A stretch of 64,000 bases of DNA from Streptomyces sp. XM4193 (lineage in GTDB: Bacteria > Actinomycetota > Actinomycetes > Streptomycetales > Streptomycetaceae), in contig NZ_JALLGK010000002.1 in assembly GCF_023072595.1 (NCBI RefSeq), positions 851,655 to 915,654 on the forward strand, written 5' to 3'. The notes below the pieces were generated by a model. The model was not told where the DNA came from, did no database searches, and saw only the letters and a list, made by a program, of their open reading frames with translations. A program made the position numbers and the translations under genes. The stretch's first letter is position 1. The number at the start of each line of letters is the position of its first letter. Shown here in pieces: positions 49,354-58,044 of the stretch.

Positions 49354-52050
49354 GTGCCGGAACTCGTACTGGAACTGAACGGTCGGACCTGGACGTTGGA
49401 CCCGTCCAGGTCGTACACCCTGGGCCGTGATCCGCAGGGTGACCTCGTGATCGACGACGCTCGCGTCTCCTGGCGGCACGCGGCCGTCCGGTGGGGCGGT
49501 CAGGGCTGGATCGTCGAGGACGTGGGCAGCACCAACGGGACCTTCAGCCATGGCCATCGCGTCCAGCACGTGGACGTGGGGCCCGGTTCGGTGGTCAACC
49601 TCGGCAACGCGACGGACGGGCCGCGGCTGACCTTCAGCGGTTCGCCCGCGATGTCGCCGCAGACGGCGGCCCAGGGTGCGCCCGCGCCCGCCGCGCCGCA
49701 GCAGGCAGCCCAGCAGCAGGCAGCGCAGCAGGGCTGGCAGCAGTCCCCGCAGATGCAGCAGCAGGGGTATCAGCAGCCGCCGCAGCAGGGCCACCAGCCA
49801 CAGGGACACCAGTCGCCGCAGGGAGGCTGGCCGCAGCAGCAGGGCGGGCCGGCGGCGCCGGTGCAGGGGTACCAGCAGGCCGCGCCGCAGAGCGCGCCTC
49901 CGCAGCAGCGCCAGCCGGAGCAGGCGCAGCAGTACCCGGGCCAGTCGGGTCAGCAGGGCGGGCCGGGGCAGCAGGCGCAGGGACGCCCGCAGGCGCAGGG
50001 ACGCCCGCAGGCGCAGGGGGCGCCCGCGTCGGGCGGGGGCGACCGCAGCCCGACCACCTTCCACCAGCTGGCGCTCGGCCGGGTGATGCGCATCGGCCGT
50101 GCCCTGGAGAACGAGCTGGTCGTCTCCGACCTCCAGGTATCGCGGTTGCACGCGGAGTTCCTGGCGAGCCCCGACGGCCGCTACGAGATCCACGACCTCG
50201 GCAGCCACAACGGCACCTACGTCAACGGCCGGCAGCTGCCCAAGAACGGCCGCCAGCAGCTGGGCCCCAGCGACATCGTCGGCGTCGGCCACTCGACGTT
50301 CCGACTCGTCGGCGACCGCCTCGAGGAGTTCGTCGACACCGGTGAGGTCTCCTTCGCCGCCCGCCATCTGACCGTCCAGGTCGACGGCGGCAAGACGATC
50401 CTCAACGACGTCTCCTTCGGCGTGCCCGAGAAGTCCGTCATTGCGGTGATCGGCCCGTCCGGCTCCGGCAAGTCCACGCTGCTCAAGGCGCTCACCGGCT
50501 ACCGGCCCGCCAACCAGGGCGAAGTGCTCTACGACAACCGGAACCTCTACCTGCAGTTCGCCGAGCTGCGGCACCGCATCGGGCTCGTTCCGCAGGACGA
50601 CATCCTGCACACCGCGCTCAAGGTGCGCACCGCGCTGCGGTACGCCGCCAAGCTCCGCTTCCCCGGGGACGTCGCCGACGCCGAGCGCAACCAGCGCGTG
50701 GAGGAGGTCCTGGCCGAGCTGAAGCTCGACATCCACGCCGACAAGCGCATCCACTCGCTCTCCGGCGGCCAGCGCAAGCGGGTGTCGGTGGCGCTGGAGC
50801 TGCTGACCAAGCCGTCCCTGATCTTCCTGGACGAGCCGACCTCGGGCCTGGACCCGGGCATGGACCGCGACGTGATGCAGCTGCTGCGCGGACTGGCCGA
50901 CGACGGCCGCACCGTGCTGGTCGTCACCCACTCCGTCGCCGAACTCCAGCTGTGCGACAAGCTGTTGGTGATGGCGCCGGGCGGCGGCGTGGCCTACTTC
51001 GGCCCGCCCGAGGAAGCCCTGAACTTCTTCGGCTACGACACCTGGGCCGACGTCTTCTCGGCCTTCGAGAACTACCGCGACTACGACTGGATGGGCCGCT
51101 GGCGCGGCTCGGAGCACTACCAGCTGTACGCCGCCGACATCGACGCCGTCGCCCCGCAGCCGGTCAACTGGCAGCAGCAGCAGACCAGACTGCAGAAACC
51201 CCAGAGCTGGGGCTCCCAGCTGTGGACGCTGATGCGGCGCTACTGCTCGGTGATCGCCTCCGACCGCGGCTTCATCGGACTGATGTTCATCCTGCCCGCG
51301 GTGCTCGGCATCGTGAGCGTGGTGATCCCCTCCGACCACGGGCTGGGCCTGGGCGCGGAGCCCACCTTCACCAACCGGGACGCGAGCACCATCCTGCTGA
51401 TCCTGGTGGTCGGCATGTGCTTCTCGGCGGCGGCCAACTCCGTGCGGGAACTCATCAAGGAACGGGTGATCTACGAGCGCGAACGCGCGACCGGCCTCTC
51501 CCGGTCCGCGTATCTGATGTCGAAGGTCATCGTGCTTGGAATGATCACCGCGCTCCAGGGCGTGATCATCTGCGCGATCGGCTTCCTGCCGCGCAAGATG
51601 CCCGAGGAGGGCCTGCTCTTCGCGGACACCCCCGCGATCGAGATGACGCTGGTGGTCATCGCGCTCGGCATGGCCTCCATGATGGTCGGCCTGATCATCT
51701 CCTCGCTGGTGAAGACCTCCGAGAAGACGATGCCGCTGCTGGTGATGTTCGCGATCGTGCAGGTCGTCTTCACCGGTGTGCTCTTCCAGATCTACGACAA
51801 GCCCGGCATCGAGCAGTTCGCCTGGCTGATGCCCTCGCGCTGGGCCGTCGCCGGTATGGGCAACACCGTCCAGCTGAACGTCCTGCTGCCGTGGAACCCC
51901 AAGGACCCCGACGACTACGACGGGCTCTGGCAGAACGAACTCGGCACCTGGTTCCTGAACATGGGCGTGCTGCTGGGGATGACGGTCCTGTGCGGCTTCG
52001 TCGTCGCCCGCTTCCTGCGTCGGCACGAGCCCGAGGTCATGCGCAAGTAA
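49354..52050 (+). CDS. double-FHA ABC exporter, ATPase and permease fused (Rv1747-like)
   Basis: 898 residues. Order of parts: FHA domain 1 (about 1-90, LGRDPQGDLVIDD and GSTNGTF), a Gln/Pro/Gly-rich linker (about 105-225, with 18-base DNA repeats near 49974-50026), FHA domain 2 (about 235-315, GSHNGTYVNG), ABC ATPase (GPSGSGKST, LSGGQRKRVSVA, LIFLDEPTSGLD) and six C-terminal membrane helices of the ABC-2 type. FHA domains bind phosphothreonine, so a Ser/Thr kinase probably controls transport, as PknF does for M. tuberculosis Rv1747. No kinase gene is adjacent. GTG at 49342 with GGGGGA upstream is an alternative start. Confidence 0.9.
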   Translation: MPELVLELNGRTWTLDPSRSYTLGRDPQGDLVIDDARVSWRHAAVRWGGQGWIVEDVGSTNGTFSHGHRVQHVDVGPGSVVNLGNATDGPRLTFSGSPAMSPQTAAQGAPAPAAPQQAAQQQAAQQGWQQSPQMQQQGYQQPPQQGHQPQGHQSPQGGWPQQQGGPAAPVQGYQQAAPQSAPPQQRQPEQAQQYPGQSGQQGGPGQQAQGRPQAQGRPQAQGAPASGGGDRSPTTFHQLALGRVMRIGRALENELVVSDLQVSRLHAEFLASPDGRYEIHDLGSHNGTYVNGRQLPKNGRQQLGPSDIVGVGHSTFRLVGDRLEEFVDTGEVSFAARHLTVQVDGGKTILNDVSFGVPEKSVIAVIGPSGSGKSTLLKALTGYRPANQGEVLYDNRNLYLQFAELRHRIGLVPQDDILHTALKVRTALRYAAKLRFPGDVADAERNQRVEEVLAELKLDIHADKRIHSLSGGQRKRVSVALELLTKPSLIFLDEPTSGLDPGMDRDVMQLLRGLADDGRTVLVVTHSVAELQLCDKLLVMAPGGGVAYFGPPEEALNFFGYDTWADVFSAFENYRDYDWMGRWRGSEHYQLYAADIDAVAPQPVNWQQQQTRLQKPQSWGSQLWTLMRRYCSVIASDRGFIGLMFILPAVLGIVSVVIPSDHGLGLGAEPTFTNRDASTILLILVVGMCFSAAANSVRELIKERVIYERERATGLSRSAYLMSKVIVLGMITALQGVIICAIGFLPRKMPEEGLLFADTPAIEMTLVVIALGMASMMVGLIISSLVKTSEKTMPLLVMFAIVQVVFTGVLFQIYDKPGIEQFAWLMPSRWAVAGMGNTVQLNVLLPWNPKDPDDYDGLWQNELGTWFLNMGVLLGMTVLCGFVVARFLRRHEPEVMRK

Positions 52051-52089
52051 CGGCCGGCTCCTCCGGGTGCGTCCGGAGCACGGTCACCA

Positions 52090-52126
52090 CGGCGGCGGCG
52101 CCCCTCGCCAGGGGCACCGCCGCCGT
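52090..52126. terminator. convergent terminator hairpin
   Basis: 16-17 bp arms (acggcggcggcgcccct and complement, one mismatch) with a 4-base loop between the FHA-ABC gene and the next convergent gene. Confidence 0.75.
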
Positions 52127-52172
52127 TCGTGCGTCCTCGGGGTGTGCGCCTCGGGGGTGTGCGCCTCGGGCC

Positions 52173-52655
52173 TCAGGGCTGGTCGTGCTGCTTCCACACG
52201 TCCCAGGCCGCGCAGGTGCTGCCGTACCGCTCGTCCAGCCACTGCACGGCCCACCGGGCCTGCGTCGCCGGGTCGGTGCGCCAGTCGGAACCGGCGTCGG
52301 CCGTCCCGTCCTCCGGGTCGGCCTGCAGGAGGCCGTACGCGTCGCTCTGCGGATCCTGGGCGGTGTGGTCCCAGTCGCTCTCCTGCTCGACGATCCGCGA
52401 GAAGCACTCGTACTGGCGGTCGCCCCCGGTGGCCTCCCGTGCCGCCTGCTGGGCGTCGGCGACCACACTGCGGTCCACCGTGTCCTGCGCCGCGAGCGGC
52501 TGCGCGTGCGCGTGCCCGGACAGGCCGGAGAGGGCGAGCGTCGCCGCGCCGATGGTCGCGGCGCCCGCCACGACGACCCGGCGGCCGGTGGAGCAGTTGG
52601 AGAGCCTCGACTCGGCGCGGCCCGCGAGGCGGTCGAGTCCTGAGCGCACGGACAT
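52173..52655 (-). CDS. secreted lysozyme-like (transglycosylase SLT-type) protein
   Basis: 160 residues. An Arg-rich start, a hydrophobic signal segment (about 25-50, ending SGHAHA) and a C-terminal domain with CFSRIVEQESDWDHTAQ, then YGLLQADPEDG and WAVQWLDERYGSTCAAW. This is the pattern of small actinobacterial transglycosylase or aggregation-promoting-factor domains; the Glu in EQESDW is the probable catalytic acid. Two Cys may form a disulfide. ATG start with GGAAGG about 11 bases upstream. Confidence 0.82.
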   Translation of the reverse strand: MSVRSGLDRLAGRAESRLSNCSTGRRVVVAGAATIGAATLALSGLSGHAHAQPLAAQDTVDRSVVADAQQAAREATGGDRQYECFSRIVEQESDWDHTAQDPQSDAYGLLQADPEDGTADAGSDWRTDPATQARWAVQWLDERYGSTCAAWDVWKQHDQP

Positions 52656-53050
52656 GGCGGTGCTCACCTTCCGGAAGAGTCGCGCAGACGCCCTGCGCTC
52701 CCGATATGGGTAACAAGTCATGGCGAAACGGACAAAGGTGGTTGCTACTAACCGGCTTCGTCCTCGGCCGCCCGAAGAGGCGCGACAACACGGCGTACGG
52801 CCTCCCGGAGCCGTCGCGCCCGGCCCTCGCCGCCGAAGCGCCTTCGTAGGTGACCCGCGTCTCGTGCGCGGAGTCACTCCGGGGCTCGCCCCCGGCCGTC
52901 CCGCCACGACCGTTTCGTTTCTGTCGCCCGGCCGCCGTCCCAAGACCGTCGCCCGGCCGCTGCCCTGCCGCCGTCCTAGGACCATCGACCAGTCGCCGAA
53001 CCGGCCCTGCGGCCGATCCGCGCGCGGAGGGCCGCCGGTACCGTGAGCCC
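52656..53050. other. divergent promoter region
   Basis: 395 bases without a gene. On the plus side TACCGT (53039-53044) ends seven bases before the kinase ATG. On the minus side a TTGTCC is followed 17 bases later by TACCCA, a weak promoter candidate. I looked for a c-di-AMP (ydaO) riboswitch, common before Streptomyces wall hydrolases, and did not find its conserved blocks. Confidence 0.45.
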
Positions 53051-54214
53051 ATGCTCACCACCGGGTTGGCGGCCGTCAGCACCGCCATCCTCGCCATGAA
53101 CCGCCAGCTTCAGGTGCGCGAGGTGCTCCAGACGATCGTTCGCTCCGCCAGGGAGCTGCTGGACGCCGAGTACGCGGCGCTGGGCGTGCCCGACGACCGC
53201 GGCGGTTTCGCCCAGTTCGTCGTCGACGGCGTCAGCGACGAGCAGTGGAGGGCCATCGGCCCGCTGCCGCGCCAGCACGGCATCCTCGCGGCGATGCTGC
53301 AGGAGGCCACCCCGCAGCGACTGGCCGACGTGCGCCGGGACCCGCGGTTCGGCGGATGGCCGCAGGCCCACCCGGAGCTGACCGACTTCCTCGGCATGCC
53401 GGTCGTCGACGGGGAGGAGGTGCTGGGCGCGCTCTTCCTGTCCAACAAGCGCCGTCCCGGGGCCGACGACGAGCGCGCGGTCGCACCCGAGGACGTGTCC
53501 GCCTTCACCGAGGAGGACGAGGCGCTGCTCGGCCTGCTCGCCGAACACGCCGCCATCGCCCTGTCCAACGCCCGGCTCCACGAACGGGGGCGGGAGCTGA
53601 CCATCGCCGCCGAGCGGACCCGGATCGCCCACGAGCTCCACGACGCCGTCGCCCAGAAGCTCTTCTCCCTGCGCCTCACCTCGCAGGCCGCCGCCGCCCT
53701 GGTGCACCGCGACCCCGAACGGGCCAGGGCCGAGCTCCACGAGGTGGCCGCCCTGGCAGCCGAAGCCGCCGACGAACTCCGCGCCGCCGTCGTCGAGTTG
53801 CGCCCCGCCGCGCTGGAGGACGACGGTCTCGTCGCGGCCCTGCGCGCGCACGTACAGGTGCTGCACCGCGCCCACGCCGCGACCGTGACCTTCACCGCCC
53901 ACGGCGTACGGGTGCTGCCCTCGCCCCAGGAGGAGGCGGTGCTGCGCGTCGCCCAGGAGGCGCTGCACAACGCGCTGCGGCACGCCGACGCCGACCGGGT
54001 CGAGGTGGCGCTGGACCGCACCGCCGCGGGCGGCGCCCGTCTCGCGGTCACCGACAACGGCTGCGGCTTCGACCCCGGCGAGGTGCGCAGAGCCGGCCGT
54101 CATCTGGGCCTGGTCTCCATGAACGACCGCGCCGCCGGTGTCGGCGGCACCCTCACCGTCTCGTCCGCACCCGGGCGTGGCACGTCGATCGAGCTGGAGA
54201 TGCCCGGTGGCTGA
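53051..54214 (+). CDS. GAF-domain sensor histidine kinase (HisKA_3 type)
   Basis: 387 residues, no membrane segment. The GAF domain spans about 20-175. The dimerisation helix contains RIAHELHDAVAQKLFSLRL with His197 as the probable phosphorylation site. The HATPase domain shows DNGCGFD and HLGLVSMNDRA. It pairs with the LuxR-type regulator that overlaps its 3' end by eight bases. The ATG has no ribosome-binding site, but TACCGT ends seven bases upstream, consistent with a leaderless mRNA. The GAF ligand is unknown. Confidence 0.9.
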   Translation: MLTTGLAAVSTAILAMNRQLQVREVLQTIVRSARELLDAEYAALGVPDDRGGFAQFVVDGVSDEQWRAIGPLPRQHGILAAMLQEATPQRLADVRRDPRFGGWPQAHPELTDFLGMPVVDGEEVLGALFLSNKRRPGADDERAVAPEDVSAFTEEDEALLGLLAEHAAIALSNARLHERGRELTIAAERTRIAHELHDAVAQKLFSLRLTSQAAAALVHRDPERARAELHEVAALAAEAADELRAAVVELRPAALEDDGLVAALRAHVQVLHRAHAATVTFTAHGVRVLPSPQEEAVLRVAQEALHNALRHADADRVEVALDRTAAGGARLAVTDNGCGFDPGEVRRAGRHLGLVSMNDRAAGVGGTLTVSSAPGRGTSIELEMPGG

Positions 54215-54848
54215 CCGGATCCGCGTACTGCTGGTCGACGACCACCAGGTCGTACGGCGAGGTCTGCGCACCTTCCTGGAGGTCCAGGAGGACATCGAGG
54301 TGGTCGGCGAGGCGGCGGACGGCGCGCAGGCCGTCGCGCTCGCGCAGGAGTTGCGCCCCGCCGTGGTCCTGATGGACGTCAAGATGCCCGGGACGGACGG
54401 CATCCAGGCACTGCGGGAGCTGCGCCGGTCGGAGAACCCGGCCCGGGTGCTGGTGGTCACCAGTTTCACCGAACAGCGCACCGTCGTTCCGGCGCTGCGA
54501 GCGGGCGCGGCCGGCTACGTCTACAAGGACATCGACCCGGACGCGCTCGCCGGCGCCATCCGCTCGGTGCACGCCGGCCACGTGCTGCTCCAACCCGAGG
54601 TCGCCGACGCCCTGTTGACCCAGGAGAGCCCCGCCGCCGGGCAGGGGAGGCCGGGCACGCTGACCGACCGCGAGCGCGAGGTGCTCGGGCTGATCGCCGA
54701 CGGACGGTCCAACCGGGACATCGCCCGCCACCTCGTCCTCTCGGAGAAGACGGTCAAGACCCATGTCTCGAACATCCTCATGAAGCTCGACCTCGCGGAC
54801 CGGACGCAGGCCGCACTGTGGGCCGTTCGGCACGGCATCGGCGACTGA
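54207..54848 (+). CDS. NarL/LuxR-family response regulator
   Basis: 213 residues. Receiver domain with acidic pair DD at 11-12, phosphoacceptor D57 in VVLMDVKMPG, Thr/Ser in VVTSF and Lys in YVYKD. The C-terminal LuxR HTH is TLTDREREVLGLIADGRSNR followed by the recognition helix in EKTVKTHVSNILMKL. Start GTG at 54207 overlaps the kinase end by eight bases. The adjacent chaplin genes are conceivable targets, but only by position. Confidence 0.92.
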   Translation: MADRIRVLLVDDHQVVRRGLRTFLEVQEDIEVVGEAADGAQAVALAQELRPAVVLMDVKMPGTDGIQALRELRRSENPARVLVVTSFTEQRTVVPALRAGAAGYVYKDIDPDALAGAIRSVHAGHVLLQPEVADALLTQESPAAGQGRPGTLTDREREVLGLIADGRSNRDIARHLVLSEKTVKTHVSNILMKLDLADRTQAALWAVRHGIGD

Positions 54849-55215
54849 CACCCCGCCCGCGCCCACTCCCGCGCCCGGCCCCGCGCTGCTCCGTGCACCG
54901 GCCCCGGGCCGTCCGCGAGCCGGGCGGCCCGCGGGCGGCCCGTACCTGCTCAGCAGCTGCTCCGCGCCTGTTCGGCGACCGTCCGAAGCGTGGCCGGCGG
55001 CAGTTCCGCGCCCGGCCCGAGCCGGTCAACACCGGTCCACCGGCCGCCCGCTGACAGATCCCGACGCCGCTGGCAAGACCCCCTGCTGGGCGATCTCGCG
55101 AATCACTCTCTCGGGTGGTTGGGCGGGACAGCGCGCACCCTGCCGGGGCGCACCGCCGTTCTCCATGGCGTGCTGCGGCGAACTCGCCGCGGCAACCGCT
55201 AGGAGGGTTGAGAAA
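54849..55215. other. region upstream of the chaplin genes
   Basis: 367 bases without a gene. The first part is GC-rich with short inverted repeats after the regulator stop; the rest must hold the chaplin promoter. I could not identify a sigma-BldN site by eye. Confidence 0.4.
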
Positions 55216-55461
55216 GTGAAGAACCTGAAGAAGGCCGCTGCCATCACGATGGCGGCCGGTGGCTTCGTTGCCGCCACCGCCGGTGCCGCTTCCGCGACCG
55301 GTGGCGCGCTCGCCGAGGGCCAGGCCGTGCACTCGCCCGGCGTCGTCTCCGGCAACGTCATCCAGGTTCCGGTGAGCGTCCCGGTGAACGTCTGCGGCAA
55401 CACCGTGAACGTCATCGCTCTGCTGAACCCGACCTTCGGCAACACCTGCATCAACAAGTGA
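55216..55461 (+). CDS. short chaplin (ChpE-like)
   Basis: 81 residues. Signal peptide (KNLKKAAAITMAAGGFVAAT, cleaved after ASA near residue 27) and one chaplin domain (HSPGVVSGNVIQVPVSVPVN, then VCGNTVNVIALLNPTFGNTC) with its two Cys. Short chaplins are secreted, assemble into amyloid-like fibrils and lower surface tension so aerial hyphae can rise. GTG start with AGGAGG nine bases upstream. Similarity of position and the CINK-type end suggest ChpE. Confidence 0.93.
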   Translation: MKNLKKAAAITMAAGGFVAATAGAASATGGALAEGQAVHSPGVVSGNVIQVPVSVPVNVCGNTVNVIALLNPTFGNTCINK

Positions 55462-55634
55462 CCTCGAGCGGCGTCACGGCGCCGCTCACCCCGAGGGCCG
55501 TCACCGCACGAGCCCCGGGGAGGCCCGGACGACAAATCCGTTGCCGGGTGCGGCAGTTGCTCCGAACGAGCGTATCTGCCGCAGAACACCGCACCAGACC
55601 GTGTCTCTCTCCGACCAGCCGCGTTGCCCAGCGT

Positions 55635-55656
55635 GTGACTCCGCGGTCGGAGTCAC
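55635..55656 (+). promoter_or_regulatory. hairpin before the second chaplin gene
   Basis: A perfect 9-bp stem gtgactccg/cggagtcac with a CGGT loop, ending about a dozen bases before the AGGAGG of the second chaplin gene. It could end part of the first transcript or influence translation of the second. Confidence 0.5.
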
Positions 55657-55681
55657 GGTCCGTCACCAGGAGGAACATCTC

Positions 55682-55921
55682 ATGAACGCAGCCACGAAGG
55701 CCGCCGTCGTTCTCGCCGCTGCCGGCGCCGCTGTCGGCGGTGCCGCCGGTACCGCTCTCGCCGACTCCGGCGCCCAGGGCAAGGCCGCGCACTCGCCCGG
55801 CGTCATCTCCGGCAACGTGATCCAGGTTCCGGTGCACGTCCCGGTGAACGTCTGCGGCAACACCATCAACGTCATCGGCGTTCTGAACCCGGCGTTCGGC
55901 AACACCTGCATCAACGACTGA
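55682..55921 (+). CDS. short chaplin
   Basis: 79 residues. Signal peptide (ATKAAVVLAAAGAAVGGAAG, cleaved near ALA at residue 27) and one chaplin domain (HSPGVISGNVIQVPVHVPVN, then VCGNTINVIGVLNPAFGNTC). It resembles ChpD-H type short chaplins. It differs from the upstream copy mainly in the signal peptide and a few domain positions, so the two are tandem paralogues. AGGAGG precedes the ATG. Confidence 0.92.
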   Translation: MNAATKAAVVLAAAGAAVGGAAGTALADSGAQGKAAHSPGVISGNVIQVPVHVPVNVCGNTINVIGVLNPAFGNTCIND

Positions 55922-55958
55922 GCCAGGTCCACCAGGACAGGCTGAGCGTCTGAAGCAA

Positions 55959-55989
55959 CGAGGGCCCCCGCCCGGTGCGGGGGCCCTCG
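55959..55989 (+). terminator. terminator after the chaplin pair
   Basis: A 13-bp perfect stem (cgagggcccccgc and complement) with a 5-base loop, 38 bases beyond the stop. Confidence 0.8.
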
Positions 55990-56188
55990 GCATGTCCGGA
56001 CCCGGCGCGCGCGAACCCGGAGCAGTGTTCGCCGCAGCGCGCCGGCCGCCCCTGCGCCGGCCGCCCCTGCTCCGGCCGACCCCGCGTTGGCCGACCCGCG
56101 GCGCCGGTGCCTGCCGCCCCGCCGCCCCGGGTGCTCCCGAAAGCCCGGGCGCCGCGCCGTGTGCCGCCGCCCAAAGCCCGGCCGCACC

Positions 56189-56977
56189 TCAGGAGTTGCG
56201 CCGCTCCCACTCCTCCGCGTACGCGTTGTACGCCGCCACCTGGGCCCGCCGCGCGACCCGCTCCACCGGACGCAGCAGCTCGCCGCGCGCCGCCATCTCG
56301 GAAGCACTCACCGCCCCGCCGTGCTCGGGCTCGCGGGCGATGGCCACCACCGCGGCCACCCGCTGAGCCAGCTCCAGCACCCGGACCGCCCGCGGCGGAT
56401 ACCCGGGCGCCAGCAGCTGCCGGCCCGCCTCCGCCCGTGCCTGGTACGCCTCGAGCGCCGCACGCGCGACCGGTCCCGAGCCCGCTACGTCCAGCCGCGT
56501 CAGCGCAGCGGTGGCATCGCGCAGGGCGTCCGCCAGCTCCCGTTCCGCCTCGCCCAGACTCGGCACGTCGGCCGGCGGGGCCTCCCGCACCTCGGCGCAC
56601 TCCCAGCGCACCTCCACGCGGCGGTCCCCCTCGGGGCCCGCGGAATCGACCCGCGGCACCAGTCCGAGCCGCGCGCCGCAGACGAGCACGGCCTCGCCCG
56701 CCTCCAGCGCCCGGGAGTTGAAGTCGGGAGGGCCGGTGAGGCCCAGCGGGTGTCCGGGCACCGGAAGCGCGACCCGCAGTCCGGTCGCGCCGAGCGACCG
56801 CAACCGTCCCAGGGCCAACGTCAGCCCCACCGGGCCCTCTTCGCCCGGCAGGTTGCCGACACGGTGCACGGCATCGTCCGCGACGGCCTCCAGGGCCGCT
56901 TCGTCGGGCGAGACCGCGCCTGCGTACAGTGCGTTCCCCCAGGCGGCCAGGCGCCCGGACCGAGGTTCTTCGAGCAT
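56189..56977 (-). CDS. conserved hypothetical protein
   Basis: 262 residues, soluble. The N-terminal half is mixed alpha/beta (LAAWGNALYAGAVSPDEAAL, then LRVALPVPGHPLGLTGPPDFN). The C-terminal half is a long Ala/Arg/Glu-rich helical bundle ending in AQVAAYNAYAEEWERR. I recognise it only as an actinobacterial protein without a named domain. The ATG has TATGGT ending seven bases upstream (minus strand) and no clear ribosome-binding site. It diverges from an ABC ATPase gene. Confidence 0.72.
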   Translation of the reverse strand: MLEEPRSGRLAAWGNALYAGAVSPDEAALEAVADDAVHRVGNLPGEEGPVGLTLALGRLRSLGATGLRVALPVPGHPLGLTGPPDFNSRALEAGEAVLVCGARLGLVPRVDSAGPEGDRRVEVRWECAEVREAPPADVPSLGEAERELADALRDATAALTRLDVAGSGPVARAALEAYQARAEAGRQLLAPGYPPRAVRVLELAQRVAAVVAIAREPEHGGAVSASEMAARGELLRPVERVARRAQVAAYNAYAEEWERRNS

Positions 56978-57093
56978 CCCACCACCATAGGTACAAGCCT
57001 GCGGAACCGGACGCCGGTCCGGTGACGTAGGTTTGCAGGGGACCGTGCCCACAGGTGCGGGCAAACGCGAGTCAATTGGGAGACAGCGCGGAC

Positions 57094-57885
57094 ATGAGCG
57101 ATGTACTGGAACTGGTGGACGTATCCGTGGTCCGCGGGGGGCGCGCTCTGGTGGAGGACGTCTCCTGGTCGGTCAAGGAGGGCGAGCGCTGGGTGATCCT
57201 CGGCCCCAACGGCGCCGGGAAGACGACCCTGCTCAACGTCGCCTCCAGCTACCTCTTCCCGAGCGCGGGGACGGTCTCCATCCTCAGCGAGCGGCTCGGT
57301 GCGGTCGACGTCTTCGAGCTCCGCCCGCGCATCGGCATCTCCTCCAGCGCGCTGACCGACAAGCTCCCGCGCAGCCAGACCGTGCTCCAGACCGTGCTCA
57401 CCGCCGCCTACGGCATGACCGCCGGCTGGCAGGAGTCCTACGACACGATCGACGAGGACCGTGCCAGGGCGTTCCTCGACCGGCTCGGGATGAGCGACTA
57501 CCTGGACCGCAAGTTCGGCACCCTCTCCGAGGGCGAGCGCAAGCGCACCCAGATCGCCCGCGCGATGATGGCCGACCCCGAGATGCTGCTGCTCGACGAG
57601 CCCGCCGCCGGTCTGGACCTCGGCGGGCGCGAGGACCTGGTGCGTCGCCTCGGCCGGCTGGCCCGCGACCCGTACGCGCCCTCGATGCTGATGGTCACGC
57701 ACCACGTCGAGGAGATCCCGCCGGGCTTCACCCACGTCCTGATGATCCGGCAGGGCAAGGTGCTCACCGCCGGCCCGCTGGAGACCGAGATGACGTCCTC
57801 GAACCTCTCCCGCTGCTTCGGGTTGCCGCTCGTCGTCGAGCAGCGCGGCGACCGTTGGACCGCGAGCGGGCTTCCGCTGAGCTGA
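57094..57885 (+). CDS. ABC transporter ATP-binding protein
   Basis: 263 residues, one ABC domain: Walker A GPNGAGKTT near residue 40, signature LSEGERKRTQIA (SEG instead of SGG), Walker B MLLLDEPAAGLD and the H-loop THHVEEIP. This resembles the ModF/YlmA group of stand-alone ATPases. No permease gene is adjacent, so the transport role is unproven. ATG with GGGAG upstream. Confidence 0.88.
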   Translation: MSDVLELVDVSVVRGGRALVEDVSWSVKEGERWVILGPNGAGKTTLLNVASSYLFPSAGTVSILSERLGAVDVFELRPRIGISSSALTDKLPRSQTVLQTVLTAAYGMTAGWQESYDTIDEDRARAFLDRLGMSDYLDRKFGTLSEGERKRTQIARAMMADPEMLLLDEPAAGLDLGGREDLVRRLGRLARDPYAPSMLMVTHHVEEIPPGFTHVLMIRQGKVLTAGPLETEMTSSNLSRCFGLPLVVEQRGDRWTASGLPLS

Positions 57886-58044
57886 CCCGCCCGAACCCAG
57901 CCCGAATCCCGCCTGAACCCAGCCGAATCCCGCCGGTTCCCCGCCGCCACCCGGTCGCGAGAGCGTCGTCGGCGGCCGGGGTCGGCTGATTCCCGTCCCC
58001 GAGGCGCCCTGTTCCGGACCCCCGGGCGCCCGTACGATGGGGTG

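Noticed and set aside
48973..52026. Minus-strand frame of about 1,000 codons opposite the FHA-ABC gene
   Set aside because: It mirrors the plus-strand gene. Its sequence is low-complexity His/Arg/Leu and has no ribosome-binding site or family match.
52680..52900. c-di-AMP (ydaO) riboswitch before the lysozyme-like gene
   Set aside because: Expected for this gene class, but the conserved blocks of the aptamer are not present.
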